Source of the DNA: Xanthobacter sp. NM-59 | Lineage (GTDB): Bacteria; Pseudomonadota; Alphaproteobacteria; Rhizobiales; Xanthobacteraceae | Assembly (NCBI RefSeq): GCF_021401125.1 | Contig: NZ_JACBFQ010000004.1 | Coordinates: forward strand, 242,150 to 306,149 | Reading direction: 5' to 3' | DNA: 64,000 nt | Shown: positions 46,322 through 56,556 of the stretch, piece after piece | How positions within the stretch are numbered: position 1 is the stretch's first letter | Layout of the letters: each line of letters starts with the position of its first letter | Notes under the pieces: model-generated | Told to the model about the DNA's origin: nothing | The model's input: the letters and a program-made list of their open reading frames with translations, nothing else | Database searches by the model: none | Translations under genes and position numbers: made by a program

Positions 46322-46322
46322 C

Positions 46323-47575
46323 TCAGCCTCCGTAGGGTTCGAGGACGAGATCACGCGTGACGAGCACGCGAACCGGGAAGCCCGGTCGGATAGTTAGCGT
46401 CGGCGCGATGTTGAGCTGACGTTGGACGATCTGCTGCCCGGTCTGGCTGACGCTGTTCGAGGCTCCCTGACGCAGAGCGCGCACGATGTCGCTGTCCTGG
46501 CCCGACGAGCCTGCCTCTGCACCGATGCTCAGAATCGTGGAGAGTGCAGCGGCCTTGAACAGTTCGCCCCAGTGATAGTCGACGCCATCCTCGAGGCCGG
46601 CGTAACCCTCTGCGTCCGCACCAGGCTGACGCTCCAGCACGATGGAGCGGCCATTGGGGAAAATCAGCCGGTTCCAGACGAGGAGAATGCGCCGCTGACC
46701 GAAGCCGACGCCGTTGTCATACTGCCCGACGACGCGCGTGCCCTGGGGCACGAGCAGGATCTTGCCGGTCGGACTATCATAGATGTTCTCCGTCACCTGC
46801 GCGGTGATCTGACCTGGCAGGTCTGAGCGGATGCCGGTGATGAGGGCTGCTGCGATCACAGCGCCCGCCTGCAGGACATTCTTCGAGGCCGGCGCAGCAA
46901 CGCGATCGGGCGAGACGGTGCGCTTGTCGGGCGCCTGGTTGAGGAATGCGAGCTGGCGGTCCTGCGCCGAGGGCGTCGCCGGCTGCGGCGCTAGGCCGAG
47001 GCTAGCGAGATCGGCCGGGGGCGTGGTGGTCGCGGACGGTTGCGCCGAGGCCGCGGCACTGGCGGGCCGAGTCTCGGTCGAGGCGAACAGCCGAGCGGTC
47101 CGCGCAGCCTCCAGCTCCTGGGCCCGGCGTTGTTCCTCCGGGCTCGGCCCCACAGGGCCTGTCGCCGGCACGCCAATCGGCGGCACAGTGCCGCCATTCT
47201 GCGCATTCAGGATCGGGCGGCCAAGGTCGCCAGGCAGCGGTGGGCCGAGCTTCGGGACGCCGGAATAATCCTTCGGTAATCCAGCCAGCCCGTCCGGTGT
47301 AGAGCGGTTGTCCGTCGAGTACAGCTCTTGGCCCTGGCCGCCGTGTCGGGTCTGAAGCGCATAGATCAGCGCCCCGCCCACACCGAGGCTTGCAGCGAGC
47401 CCCAGACCAGCCAGCACCTTGCGAGACAGGCGGGTCACGCGCGGCGGTTCGGCGCGCAGGCGCATCGTCGCGGCTGGCTCGCCGGTCAGCGGCCGAGCGT
47501 CATCGTCGGTCGGTTGAGCTTGGGCCGCCGAACCCAGCGCCCGGCCTTCTTCCTTTTCGGGATCGAGTTCGTCGC

Positions 47576-47579
<4 letters not shown>
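46323..47579 (-). CDS. trbI: Conjugal transfer protein TrbI (VirB10-like)
   Basis: 418 residues. A cytoplasmic N-terminus, one membrane helix (VLAGLGLAASLGVGGALIYAL, about 57-77) and a long Pro/Ala/Gln linker precede the VirB10 C-terminal domain (QITAQVTENIYDSPTGKILLVPQGTRVVGQYDNGVGFGQRRI). It spans inner to outer membrane as the scaffold of the type IV secretion channel. Its start overlaps the trbG stop (ATGA). Confidence 0.95.
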
Positions 47580-48624
<1,045 letters not shown>

Positions 48625-48628
<4 letters not shown>

Positions 48629-49308
48629 TGTCCAAGCTCCTTCGACCAGTTGATAGCGTTGATGTAGATTCCGAGGGGATTCTTCCGCAGCGTGTCGGCA
48701 TCGCGCGGTGGCTGCACGACAACGGTGAGGATGGCGGACCAGCTTTCGGTGGAAGCCAGCGAGCCGTCCTGATAGCGGCGCTCGATCCAGGCGATGCGAA
48801 AGCTCGACGGCGAGGCGCGGATGACCGAGGACACCTCGATCGCGATTTGCTGCTTGCCGACCTTGGTGAACGGGTCGTTGGCGCGGGCATAGTCATTGAG
48901 CGCGAGCGCGCCGCCCTGTGTCGTGAAATCATAGGCGCGCAGCCAGTTCTGCCGCACGATGATGGCGTCGGACGGGATTGAGCGGACCTGCTCGATGAAG
49001 CGTGCGAGGTAGAAGGCGATCTGCGGATCGTTTGGCTGATAGTCGGCGGTCGCCGGCGCGACCGCCTGCGCCTGGCCGAGCCGGTCAACCTGCACCACCC
49101 AAGGCACGATCGAGCCGTTGGCTGACTGCCAGACCAGCGCAGCCGCAAGCCCGCCCGCGAGCGCCAATGAGCCGAAGGCCATATAGCGCCAGTTGCGGGC
49201 CTGCACGCGGGCGGAGCCTATGCGATCGTCCCAGACCTGCGCGGCGCGCTGATAGGGCGTCTCGGGCTGGGGGGCTTTGCCATAATGGGTGGATGGTCGT
49301 TTGAACAT
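48625..49308 (-). CDS. trbF: Conjugal transfer protein TrbF (VirB8-like)
   Basis: 227 residues from MFKRPSTHYGKAPQPETPYQRAAQVWDDRIG, the conserved TrbF start. One membrane helix (YMAFGSLALAGGLAAALVW) is followed by a periplasmic VirB8-type domain (VPWVVQVDRLGQAQAVAPA; IAFYLARFIEQVRSIPSD; WLRAYDFTTQGG). It is an inner-membrane assembly factor of the mating channel. Two bases separate it from the trbL stop. Confidence 0.95.
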
Positions 49309-49310
49309 TG

Positions 49311-50666
49311 TCAGTTGCTTTCGGAAAGGTTGACGGAGGAGCCGCCGCCATGGCTGTCGCCGCTGCGCACGGCGTGGGCGGCCGCGGAGACGCCGTGGGA
49401 CATTTGCTGCGAGCGCTTCATGCGCTTCGCCCACGCCGGCGGGCCGTCGCCGGTAGAAGACGCGGCTCCCGGAGATGCGGCCTCAGCGGCGGCTGTCGTC
49501 GGAGCGCCGGATGCGCCCGTGGCGATCTCCGTCGCGGCCTGACCACCGGCCTGATAGCTCTGCTTCAGGCTATCGGCAGCGCGGCCGGCGGCACGCTTCA
49601 GCGGTGAGACCGCCGCCTTCGCGCCGGTGCTGGCAACACTGCCGAGGCCCGACGCGACACCTGATGCACCCGACTGTCCGGCCGCGCCTAGGCTGTAGGC
49701 GGTCGAGGCTCCGCCGGCGAGGGCTGCACCTCCACGGGCCGCGGCGGCAGCGCCCCCAGCAAGAGCCGCACCGCCGGACACGACTGCGCCTGCGGCGGCC
49801 GCGCCTGCTGCGACAACGCCGCCGGCGGCAAGACCAGTGCCAATCGCCGCGCCGGCGCCGAGCTGAGGGCCACCGGAGATAAGGCCGTTGGCGATGCCGG
49901 GACCGAAGATGCCGAGACCAAGCAGCGACAGCGCGGCAAGCACGATCGCCATAGCATCGTCAATCGATGGCGTTGCGCCGTTGAAGCCCGAGGTGAACTC
50001 GGAGAACAGCGTCGAGCCGATGCCGATGATGACGGCCAGCACCAGCACCTTGATGCCGGAGGAGATGACGTTGCCCAGCACGCGCTCGGCCATGAAGGCG
50101 GATTTGCCGAACAGGCCGAAGGGAATGAGAACGAAGCCGGCGAGCGTGGTCAGCTTGAACTCGATCAGGGTGACGAAGAGCTGGATCGCGAGGATGAAAA
50201 ACGCGAGCAGCACCAGCGCCCAGGCGAAAAACATGCAGGCGATCTGGATGAAGTTCTCGAAAAACGACCAGTAGCCCATGAGGCTGGAGATGGAGTCGAG
50301 CAGCGGGCGGCCGGCATCTAGACCGGTCTGCGCCACCTTGCCGGGGCGCATGAGATCGCTGACGGCGAAGCCGGTGCCCGACGCCTTCAGGCCGAGGCCC
50401 GCGAAGCTCTCGAAGACGATGCGGGCGAGATTGTTCCAGTTGGAGATCAGGTAGGCGAAGACACCGACGAAGAGCGTCTTCTTGACCAGCCTCGCCATGA
50501 TGTCGTCGTCGGCGCCCCATGACCAGAAGAGTGCGGCAAGCGTGACGTCGATGACGATCAAAGTGGTGGCGATGAAACCGACTTCGCCGCCGAGCAGCCC
50601 GAATCCGCCGTCGATGTAGCGGGTGAAGACCTCAAGGAAATGGTCGATGACGCCGGTGCCGCCCAT
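49311..50666 (-). CDS. trbL: Conjugal transfer protein TrbL (VirB6-like)
   Basis: 451 residues. Six or so membrane helices fill the first 260 residues (VGFIATTLIVIDVTLAALFW; MFFAWALVLLAFFILAIQLFV; AMAIVLAALSLLGLGIFGPGI). A long Ala/Gly/Ser-rich low-complexity tail follows, as in many TrbL proteins. It is the polytopic inner-membrane pore component. The start is the family sequence MGGTGVIDHFLEVFTRYIDGGFGLL. Confidence 0.94.
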   Translation of the reverse strand: MGGTGVIDHFLEVFTRYIDGGFGLLGGEVGFIATTLIVIDVTLAALFWSWGADDDIMARLVKKTLFVGVFAYLISNWNNLARIVFESFAGLGLKASGTGFAVSDLMRPGKVAQTGLDAGRPLLDSISSLMGYWSFFENFIQIACMFFAWALVLLAFFILAIQLFVTLIEFKLTTLAGFVLIPFGLFGKSAFMAERVLGNVISSGIKVLVLAVIIGIGSTLFSEFTSGFNGATPSIDDAMAIVLAALSLLGLGIFGPGIANGLISGGPQLGAGAAIGTGLAAGGVVAAGAAAAGAVVSGGAALAGGAAAAARGGAALAGGASTAYSLGAAGQSGASGVASGLGSVASTGAKAAVSPLKRAAGRAADSLKQSYQAGGQAATEIATGASGAPTTAAAEAASPGAASSTGDGPPAWAKRMKRSQQMSHGVSAAAHAVRSGDSHGGGSSVNLSESN

Positions 50667-50667
50667 G

Positions 50668-51069
50668 TCAGCGAACCTCCGGTCGGGCGGGCTCGGCTTG
50701 GGCCGCTGGCCCGCTCAATTCCGCTGGTGCTGCGTCCTTATGGACAGGATCGGCCGACGCTGGCGCGCTTGGAAATAGCGTGGTCGGCTCGACCCGCGCC
50801 GGTGAGGATGTCGGGACTGGTTGCCCGAGGAAGCGGCGGCGGTTCTCGGCCCATGCTTTTAGGCAGGCGGGATCGCGTGCGCCAGCCTCGCCGATCTCCG
50901 AGCAGCGAAGCAATTCGGCGGCGAGAGGATCTTGTGCGGAGACCGGACGGCCCTGCGTCGCGAGGGCGTCCGGCGCAACGTCCTTGCGGGTCATCTCGAT
51001 CGCGGTCGCCGTGACAGCGACCGCGACGAAGACGATGGCGCCGACGCGAGCGAGGGTCTTGCCGTCCAT
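50668..51069 (-). CDS. Putative entry-exclusion protein TrbK-alt
   Basis: 133 residues. An N-terminal membrane anchor (ARVGAIVFVAVAVTATAIEMTR) precedes a short conserved part with two cysteines (LLRCSEIGEAGARDPACLKAWAENRRRFLG), then a Pro/Ala-rich tail. This pattern and the position between trbJ and trbL match the TrbK-alt family proposed to block uptake of a second copy of the element. No functional proof in the sequence. Confidence 0.88.
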   Translation of the reverse strand: MDGKTLARVGAIVFVAVAVTATAIEMTRKDVAPDALATQGRPVSAQDPLAAELLRCSEIGEAGARDPACLKAWAENRRRFLGQPVPTSSPARVEPTTLFPSAPASADPVHKDAAPAELSGPAAQAEPARPEVR

Positions 51070-51079
51070 CCCCCCGACC

Positions 51080-51856
51080 TCAGTTGCCGCTATTGGGGAA
51101 CATGCGGGCGTTGCCAGGCTGATAGCCCGAGCCCGGCGTCAGGAAACGCCGGCGCTGCTCGCGGCCTTGCTCGGCGGCGGCCGCCTGCTCGGCCGACTGC
51201 AAGGCCTGCGCCCGACCGTTCGCCGCCACGACGGCGGTGAGATCGGCGAGCTGCTGCGCCTGGAGCGCGAGGAGCTGGTTGCCGGCCTGCGTCGCCTGCA
51301 GCGCGCCTGTCGCGCCCTGGCTCTGGCCGACCAGCGCGGACATCTGCGTGCGGTTGGTGTCGATGTTGCCGACGACGCCGGCCTGCACGCGCATGGCGTC
51401 CTGCAGGCCGCCAACCGTGTTTTGCCAGCGCGAGCGGGCGTCGGCGACGAGCTGCTGATCGGACGACGAGAGCGAGACGTTCCCGTATTTCTGCTGGAAC
51501 ACCCGGTCGATCTGCTGGACGTCGTAGGCGATATTCTGCGCCTGATTGAGGAGCTGCTGCGTGCGCTGAACCGACTGCTGAAGCTGTTGCAGCGACGAGT
51601 AAGGCAAGCTCGCCAGATTGCGGGCCTGATTGATCAGCATCTGCGCTTCGTTCTGAAGCGAGGTGATCTGGTTGGTGATCTGCTGGAGCGAGCGCGCGGC
51701 CGTCAGCACGTTCTGCGCATAGTTCGACGGATCGAATACGATTCCACCGAAGCCGAATTGAGCATACGCCGGCGTCGCCAGCATGGGCGCGAGCGCAACG
51801 GGAGCGATAAGCAGCGCGGCAGCAAGCCGGCGGCCAAGTGAATGGCGCAGTTTCAT
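51080..51856 (-). CDS. trbJ: Conjugal transfer protein TrbJ (VirB5-like)
   Basis: 258 residues from MKLRHSLGRRLAAALLIAP. The signal peptide is cleaved near TPAYAQF. Then comes a Gln/Asn-rich helical region (LQQITNQITSLQNEAQMLINQARNLASL, QQLQQSVQRTQQLLNQAQ) predicted to form coiled coils. TrbJ is the minor pilus-tip or periplasmic component. Its start overlaps the trbE stop by four bases. Confidence 0.94.
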   Translation of the reverse strand: MKLRHSLGRRLAAALLIAPVALAPMLATPAYAQFGFGGIVFDPSNYAQNVLTAARSLQQITNQITSLQNEAQMLINQARNLASLPYSSLQQLQQSVQRTQQLLNQAQNIAYDVQQIDRVFQQKYGNVSLSSSDQQLVADARSRWQNTVGGLQDAMRVQAGVVGNIDTNRTQMSALVGQSQGATGALQATQAGNQLLALQAQQLADLTAVVAANGRAQALQSAEQAAAAEQGREQRRRFLTPGSGYQPGNARMFPNSGN

Positions 51857-54291
51857 TGGGACGTCTCCTTGTTGGTGAGCGTGGGGATGAGATCGGAGGC
51901 CCAGCCGACCTCCCGGTGAGCGAGCCAGGCGGCGAGGAAACCGTTGGGGCCGTGTTCGGCGACGATGCGGGCGATGGCCGCTTGGTCGGTCTTCGACGAC
52001 GCGGCGCAGAGTGCGAGCGCGACGTCGGATAGCCCGAGCTCGAACAGCCGGTTGCCGCGGCGCGACTGGCAGTAGTAGTCGCGCTTCGGCATGGCCCGGG
52101 CGATGATCTCGATCTGGCGATCGTTGAGGCCGAAGCGGCGGTAGATCGCCGTGATCTGCGGCTCGATCGCGCGCTCGTTCGGCAGGAGAAGCCGGGTCTG
52201 GCAGCTCTCGATGATGGCCGGAGCGATCGCCGAGCCGTCGATGTCGCTGAGCGATTGCGTGGCGAAGATGACGCTGGCGTTCTTCTTGCGCAGCGTCTTC
52301 AGCCATTCGCGGAGCTGGCCGGCGAAGCCGTCATCGTCGAGCGCCAGCCAGCCTTCGTCGATGATAAGGAGGGTCGGCGAGCCGTCGAGCCGGTCTTCGA
52401 TGCGGTGAAACAGATAGGAGAGGACCGCCGGCGCCGCGCCGGTGCCTATCAGGCCTTCCGTCTCGAATGCTTGGACGAACGCCGATCCAAGATGCTCGCG
52501 CTCGGCGTCGAGCAACCGGCCATAGGGACCGCCTACGCAATAGGGCCGGAGCGCCTGCTTCAGGTCGTTCGACTGGAGCAGCACCACCAGGCCGGTGATC
52601 GTGCGCTCCTCGACGGGCGCCGATGCCAGCGAGGTCAGCGCCGTCCAGATATGCTCCTTCACCTCGGGCGTGATCGCCACGCCCTCGCGGGTCAGGATCG
52701 ATACGATCCAATCGCCGGCCCAGGCACGCTCGGGCACGTCGTGAACGCGCGCGAGCGGCTGAAGGCTGACGCTGTCGATCGCGCCGTCGCTGAGATCACC
52801 ACCGAGGTCATGCCAGTCGCCGCCCATGCCGAGCGCGGCTGCTCGGATCGAGCCGCCGAAGTCGAAGGCAAACACCTGCGAGCGCGCATAGCGTCGGAAC
52901 TGGAGCGCCATCAGCGCCAGCAGCACGGACTTGCCCGCGCCGGTCGGGCCGACGATCAGCGTGTGTCCGACGTCGCCGACGTGAAGCGAAAGCCGGAACG
53001 GGGTCGAGCCTTCGGTCTTGCCGAAGAGCAGAGGGGGCGCTGCAAAATGCTCGTCCCGTTCCGGCCCCGCCCACACCGCCGAGAGCGGGATCATGTGGGC
53101 GAGATTGAGGGTGGAGATCGGAGGCTGGCGGACGTTCGCGTAAACGTGGCCGGGCAATGATCCGAGCCAGGCGTCCACCGCATTGATGGTCTCGGCCATG
53201 GCGGTGAAGTCACGGCCCTGGATGACCTTCTCGACTAGCCGCAGCTTCTCGTCGGCGATGCGCGGATCGTCATCCCACACCGTCACCGTCGCGGTGACAT
53301 AGGCCATGCCGGCATAGTCGGCGCCGAGTTCCTGGAGCGCGAGGTCGGCATCGGCGGCCTTGTTCGCAGCGTCGGTGTCGACCAGGACGGATGCCTCGTT
53401 GGTCATCACCTCCTTGACGATCGCGGCGATCGACTTGCGCTTGGCGAACCATTGGCGGCGGATCTTGGTCAGCAGCTTGGTCGCGTCGGTCTTGTCGAGC
53501 AGGATCGCGCGCGTCGACCAGCGATAGGGAAATGCGAGGCGGTTCAGCTCGTCGAGCAGGCCCGGCGTCGTCGCCGTTGGAAATCCGGTAATGGTGAGGA
53601 TGCGCAGATGCGAGGCGCCCAGGCGCGGTTCGAGCCCGCCGGTCAGCGGCTGATCGGCGAGCAGCGCATCGAGGTAGATCGGCGTTTCGGGGACGCGGAC
53701 ACGATGCCGTTTGGTCGAGACGCAGCTATGGAGATAGGTGAGCGTCTCCGCGTCATCGAGCCAGCGGCATTCGGGCATAAAGGCTTCGACCAGGCGCAGG
53801 ATGCGATCGGTGCGATCGGTGAAGCCGGTCATCACTTCGTTGGGGTCGAGGCCCGACTTTTCCCGCCCCTCATAGAGCCAGGTTTCCGCCCGTGCGGCGT
53901 CTTCGGCCGGCGGCAGATAGGTGAAGGTCAGGAAATAGCTCGACTCGAAATGCGCGCCGGCTTCCTCGAAGTCCGCTTTGCGCTCGGCATCGACCAGCGC
54001 CGAGGCGGGATCGGGAAAGCGGCTGTCGGGATAGCGGTTCGACGGGTGGCGTTGCGCCTCGACAAAAATCGCCCAGCCGGAGCCAAGGCGGCGAAAGGCG
54101 TTGTTGAGACGGCCAGCGACTGCGACCAGCTCGGCGGGCACGGCCGAGTCCAGATCAGGGCCGCGGAACTGCGCGGTGCGCTGGAAGCTGCCGTCTTTGT
54201 TGAGGACGACGCCGGAGCCCACCAGCGCCACCCAAGGCAGGAAATCGGCGAGCCGGCTGTTGCGGTTGCGGTATTCGGCGAGGTTCATCAT
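51853..54291 (-). CDS. trbE: Conjugal transfer ATPase TrbE (VirB4-like)
   Basis: 812 residues. The CagE/VirB4 N-terminal domain (NLAEYRNRNSRLADFLPWVALVGSGVVLNKDGSFQRT) precedes a RecA-like ATPase domain with Walker A GPTGAGKS (about 448-455) and Walker B LLIIDEGWLAL. It powers pilus assembly and substrate transfer at the inner membrane. I chose the ATG at 54291 behind AGGGAGGG; a TTG at 54309 overlapping the trbD stop is possible. Confidence 0.96.
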   Translation of the reverse strand: MMNLAEYRNRNSRLADFLPWVALVGSGVVLNKDGSFQRTAQFRGPDLDSAVPAELVAVAGRLNNAFRRLGSGWAIFVEAQRHPSNRYPDSRFPDPASALVDAERKADFEEAGAHFESSYFLTFTYLPPAEDAARAETWLYEGREKSGLDPNEVMTGFTDRTDRILRLVEAFMPECRWLDDAETLTYLHSCVSTKRHRVRVPETPIYLDALLADQPLTGGLEPRLGASHLRILTITGFPTATTPGLLDELNRLAFPYRWSTRAILLDKTDATKLLTKIRRQWFAKRKSIAAIVKEVMTNEASVLVDTDAANKAADADLALQELGADYAGMAYVTATVTVWDDDPRIADEKLRLVEKVIQGRDFTAMAETINAVDAWLGSLPGHVYANVRQPPISTLNLAHMIPLSAVWAGPERDEHFAAPPLLFGKTEGSTPFRLSLHVGDVGHTLIVGPTGAGKSVLLALMALQFRRYARSQVFAFDFGGSIRAAALGMGGDWHDLGGDLSDGAIDSVSLQPLARVHDVPERAWAGDWIVSILTREGVAITPEVKEHIWTALTSLASAPVEERTITGLVVLLQSNDLKQALRPYCVGGPYGRLLDAEREHLGSAFVQAFETEGLIGTGAAPAVLSYLFHRIEDRLDGSPTLLIIDEGWLALDDDGFAGQLREWLKTLRKKNASVIFATQSLSDIDGSAIAPAIIESCQTRLLLPNERAIEPQITAIYRRFGLNDRQIEIIARAMPKRDYYCQSRRGNRLFELGLSDVALALCAASSKTDQAAIARIVAEHGPNGFLAAWLAHREVGWASDLIPTLTNKETSQ

Positions 54292-54305
54292 GGCGACGCC
54301 CTCCC

Positions 54306-54587
54306 TCAAACCGCGAGATGCGCGGGGACGCGCAGGTGGCGGCGCACGACATCGACGAAAAGCGGGTCACGCTTGGCCGCCCAGACCGCCGCGACGTGGC
54401 CGATCGCCCAGATCGCGATGCCGACCAGCCAGAGGCGGAGGCCGAGGCCGACAGCGCCCGCAAGTGTCCCGTTCATGATGGCGATGGCGCGCGGGGCGCC
54501 GCCGAGCAGGATCGGCTCGGTCAGCGCCCGGTGAACCGGGACCGTGTAACCCGGAACCTCGCCGGCCTGTTCGACAACGCCCGTCAT
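54306..54587 (-). CDS. trbD: Conjugal transfer protein TrbD (VirB3-like)
   Basis: 93 residues with one to two hydrophobic stretches (LAGAVGLGLRLWLVGIAIWAIGHVAAVW) and the family start GYTVPVHRALTEPILLGGAPR. It is an inner-membrane partner of TrbE. Its ATG overlaps the trbC stop. Confidence 0.93.
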   Translation of the reverse strand: MTGVVEQAGEVPGYTVPVHRALTEPILLGGAPRAIAIMNGTLAGAVGLGLRLWLVGIAIWAIGHVAAVWAAKRDPLFVDVVRRHLRVPAHLAV

Positions 54588-54916
54588 CAGACCAGCGCCC
54601 CGCCGCCGAACGAGAAGAACGACAGGAAGAAGCTCGACGCGGCGAAGGCGATCGAGAGGCCGAACACGATCTGGATCAGCCGTCGGAAGCCGCCGGACGT
54701 GTCGCCGAAAGCGAGCGTCAGGCCGGTGACGATGATGATGATCACCGCGATGATCTTGGCCACAGGGCCTTCGATCGACTGCAGGATCTGTTGCAGCGGT
54801 TGCTCCCACGGCATCGACGAGCCCGAGGCGTGGGCGGGCGCGGCCATCACTACCGACAGCGTGGCGACGGACACAGTCATGGCGAGGTGGCGCGCGAGGC
54901 GCAGGCGTTGGATCAC
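54587..54916 (-). CDS. trbC: Conjugal pilin TrbC (VirB2-like)
   Basis: 109 residues. A signal peptide (HLAMTVSVATLSVVMAAPAHA) precedes the pilin core with two hydrophobic helices (VAKIIAVIIIIVTGLTLAFG and IQIVFGLSIAFAASSFFLSFF). It forms the conjugative pilus; RP4 TrbC is cyclised with the help of TraF. Its start overlaps the trbB stop (ATGA). Confidence 0.94.
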   Translation of the reverse strand: MIQRLRLARHLAMTVSVATLSVVMAAPAHASGSSMPWEQPLQQILQSIEGPVAKIIAVIIIIVTGLTLAFGDTSGGFRRLIQIVFGLSIAFAASSFFLSFFSFGGGALV

Positions 54917-55929
54917 AGGCTTTCTCCTTCAGGGCTTCGGGTGAACAAGGTCGGGCCGGCGTCGCCCTCGATGACGGCCGGCGCGATGCGGTAGTCACCG
55001 TCGAGGCCGAGGCCCTCGACGCGCGCGAGTTCAGAGAGACGGCGTCCGGAGCCGCGGCCGGAGAGGACGGCAACGATATCGATCGTCTCGGCGATCAGCG
55101 CGCGCGGGACGGTGACGACGGCTTCTTGGATGAGTTGCTCCATCCGCCGCAGCGCGCCGATCGCGCTGCCGGCGTGGATCGTGCCGATGCCGCCGGGATG
55201 ACCTGTGCCCCATGCCTTGAGCAGCTCCAGCGCCTCGGCGCCGCGGACCTCGCCAACCGGGATGCGATCGGGGCGCAGGCGCAGCGACGAGCGGACGAGA
55301 TCGGAGAGCGAGGCGACGCCATCTTTGGTGCGCATCGCCACTAGATTCGGCGCGGCGCATTGCAGCTCGCGCGTATCCTCGATGATGACGACGCGATCGG
55401 CGGTCTTCGCGACCTCGGCAAGCAGCGCGTTGGTGAGTGTGGTCTTGCCGGTGGATGTGCCGCCGGCGACGAGAATGTTGGCGCGAGAAGCCACGCCCTG
55501 GCGCAGCATCTCGGCCTGTTCGGTCGACATGATCCCGGCGTGGACGTAGTCGTTGAGTGTGAAGACAGCGACCGCGGCTTTGCGGATCGCGAAGGCCGGC
55601 GCCGCAACGACTGGAGGCAACAGGCCCTCGAACCGCTCCCCCGTTTCCGGCAGCTCCGCCGACACACGCGGCGCGCCCGCATGAACCTCGGCGCCGACGT
55701 GATGGGCGACCAGGCGAATGATGCGTTCGCCGTCCGCCGCGCACAGCCGTTCGCCCGTATCGGAGAGCCCTTCCGATAGGCGGTCGATCCACAGCCGCCC
55801 ATCGGGGTTGAGCATCACTTCAACGATGCTGGCGTCGTCGAGGTAGCGCGCGATCGCCGGGCCGAGCGCAGTGCGCAGCATCCGTGCGCCGCGCGCGAGA
55901 CCTTCCGCATGTTGATGTGAAGCCGCCAC
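54913..55929 (-). CDS. trbB: Conjugal transfer ATPase TrbB (VirB11-like)
   Basis: 338 residues. The hexameric VirB11 fold has Walker A GGTSTGKT (156-163), Asp box [12 protein letters not shown], and the His box region [29 protein letters not shown]. It energises pilus assembly and DNA transfer. The start is GTG; a stem-loop whose 3' arm carries the GGGGG ribosome site directly precedes it, suggesting control of translation. It is the first gene of the trb operon. Confidence 0.95.
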   Translation of the reverse strand: MAASHQHAEGLARGARMLRTALGPAIARYLDDASIVEVMLNPDGRLWIDRLSEGLSDTGERLCAADGERIIRLVAHHVGAEVHAGAPRVSAELPETGERFEGLLPPVVAAPAFAIRKAAVAVFTLNDYVHAGIMSTEQAEMLRQGVASRANILVAGGTSTGKTTLTNALLAEVAKTADRVVIIEDTRELQCAAPNLVAMRTKDGVASLSDLVRSSLRLRPDRIPVGEVRGAEALELLKAWGTGHPGGIGTIHAGSAIGALRRMEQLIQEAVVTVPRALIAETIDIVAVLSGRGSGRRLSELARVEGLGLDGDYRIAPAVIEGDAGPTLFTRSPEGESL

Positions 55930-55931
55930 AT

Positions 55932-55953
55932 GACCCCCGTTTCCATCGGGGTC
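55932..55953 (-). promoter_or_regulatory. Hairpin covering the trbB ribosome-binding site
   Basis: On the minus strand GACCCC (55953-55948) pairs with GGGGTC (55937-55932) around a 10-base loop. The 3' arm includes the only Shine-Dalgarno-like G run and ends two bases before the GTG start. Confidence 0.45.
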
Positions 55954-56096
55954 GAGACAGTCCTTCCCCGGACGGGGATGATTAAAAGGGCCTGATTTTG
56001 GGCTGCTTCAACAGGAAAAGGGAGGCGTAGTAGCGTGGCGTGCAAATACAGGAGAACGGCGGCGCAGGCTTTGTCTTGAACGCCAGGCGCCAGACA

Positions 56097-56549
56097 CTAT
56101 TCGTCGCGCGCGAGCCCCATTCCTGTGTGTGAGTCGCTGACGTCTTCAGCGATTTCCTGCCGCAGCTTCGGCCCTTTGGCCAACCGGCGGCCGAGCGCGG
56201 TGACGAATTGATCATAGCGTTCGCCCGCCTTTGCATGGGCGGCCTGCGCGGCAGGTTCCGGCAATGCCGGCGTAGTCGCGACCCAAAATCGCACGAACAC
56301 GGCGAGCATCTCGACCGAGATGCCGACGTCGCGCTCCATCCGCGCCATGCGGCGATCGAGCTGGTCGAGGCGCTTGGTGACGGCCGCTTCCTGTCGCTCG
56401 GCCGCATCGGGCGACAGGAAGGATTCGATGGCCGCTTCCGCCACGAGCGATCGAGAATGATCGCGTCGCGCCGCATGCTCGGTGAGACGGCGCATCACGG
56501 CGGGATCGAGATAGACCGACAGGCGCTGTTTCTTCGCGGATTTCGTCAT
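56097..56549 (-). CDS. CopG-family ribbon-helix-helix protein
   Basis: 150 residues. The first 50 form a CopG-type DNA-binding domain (KKQRLSVYLDPAVMRRLTEHAARRDHSRSLVAEAAIESFL). A coiled helix (VTKRLDQLDRRMARMERDVGISVEMLAVFVRFWVA) and a helical tail follow. It lies between traG and trbB in the same direction and is regularly found there in this element type. It could regulate the trb operon or act as an accessory factor at oriT. It starts seven bases after the traG stop. Confidence 0.88.
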   Translation of the reverse strand: MTKSAKKQRLSVYLDPAVMRRLTEHAARRDHSRSLVAEAAIESFLSPDAAERQEAAVTKRLDQLDRRMARMERDVGISVEMLAVFVRFWVATTPALPEPAAQAAHAKAGERYDQFVTALGRRLAKGPKLRQEIAEDVSDSHTGMGLARDE

Positions 56550-56556
56550 GGCTGCT

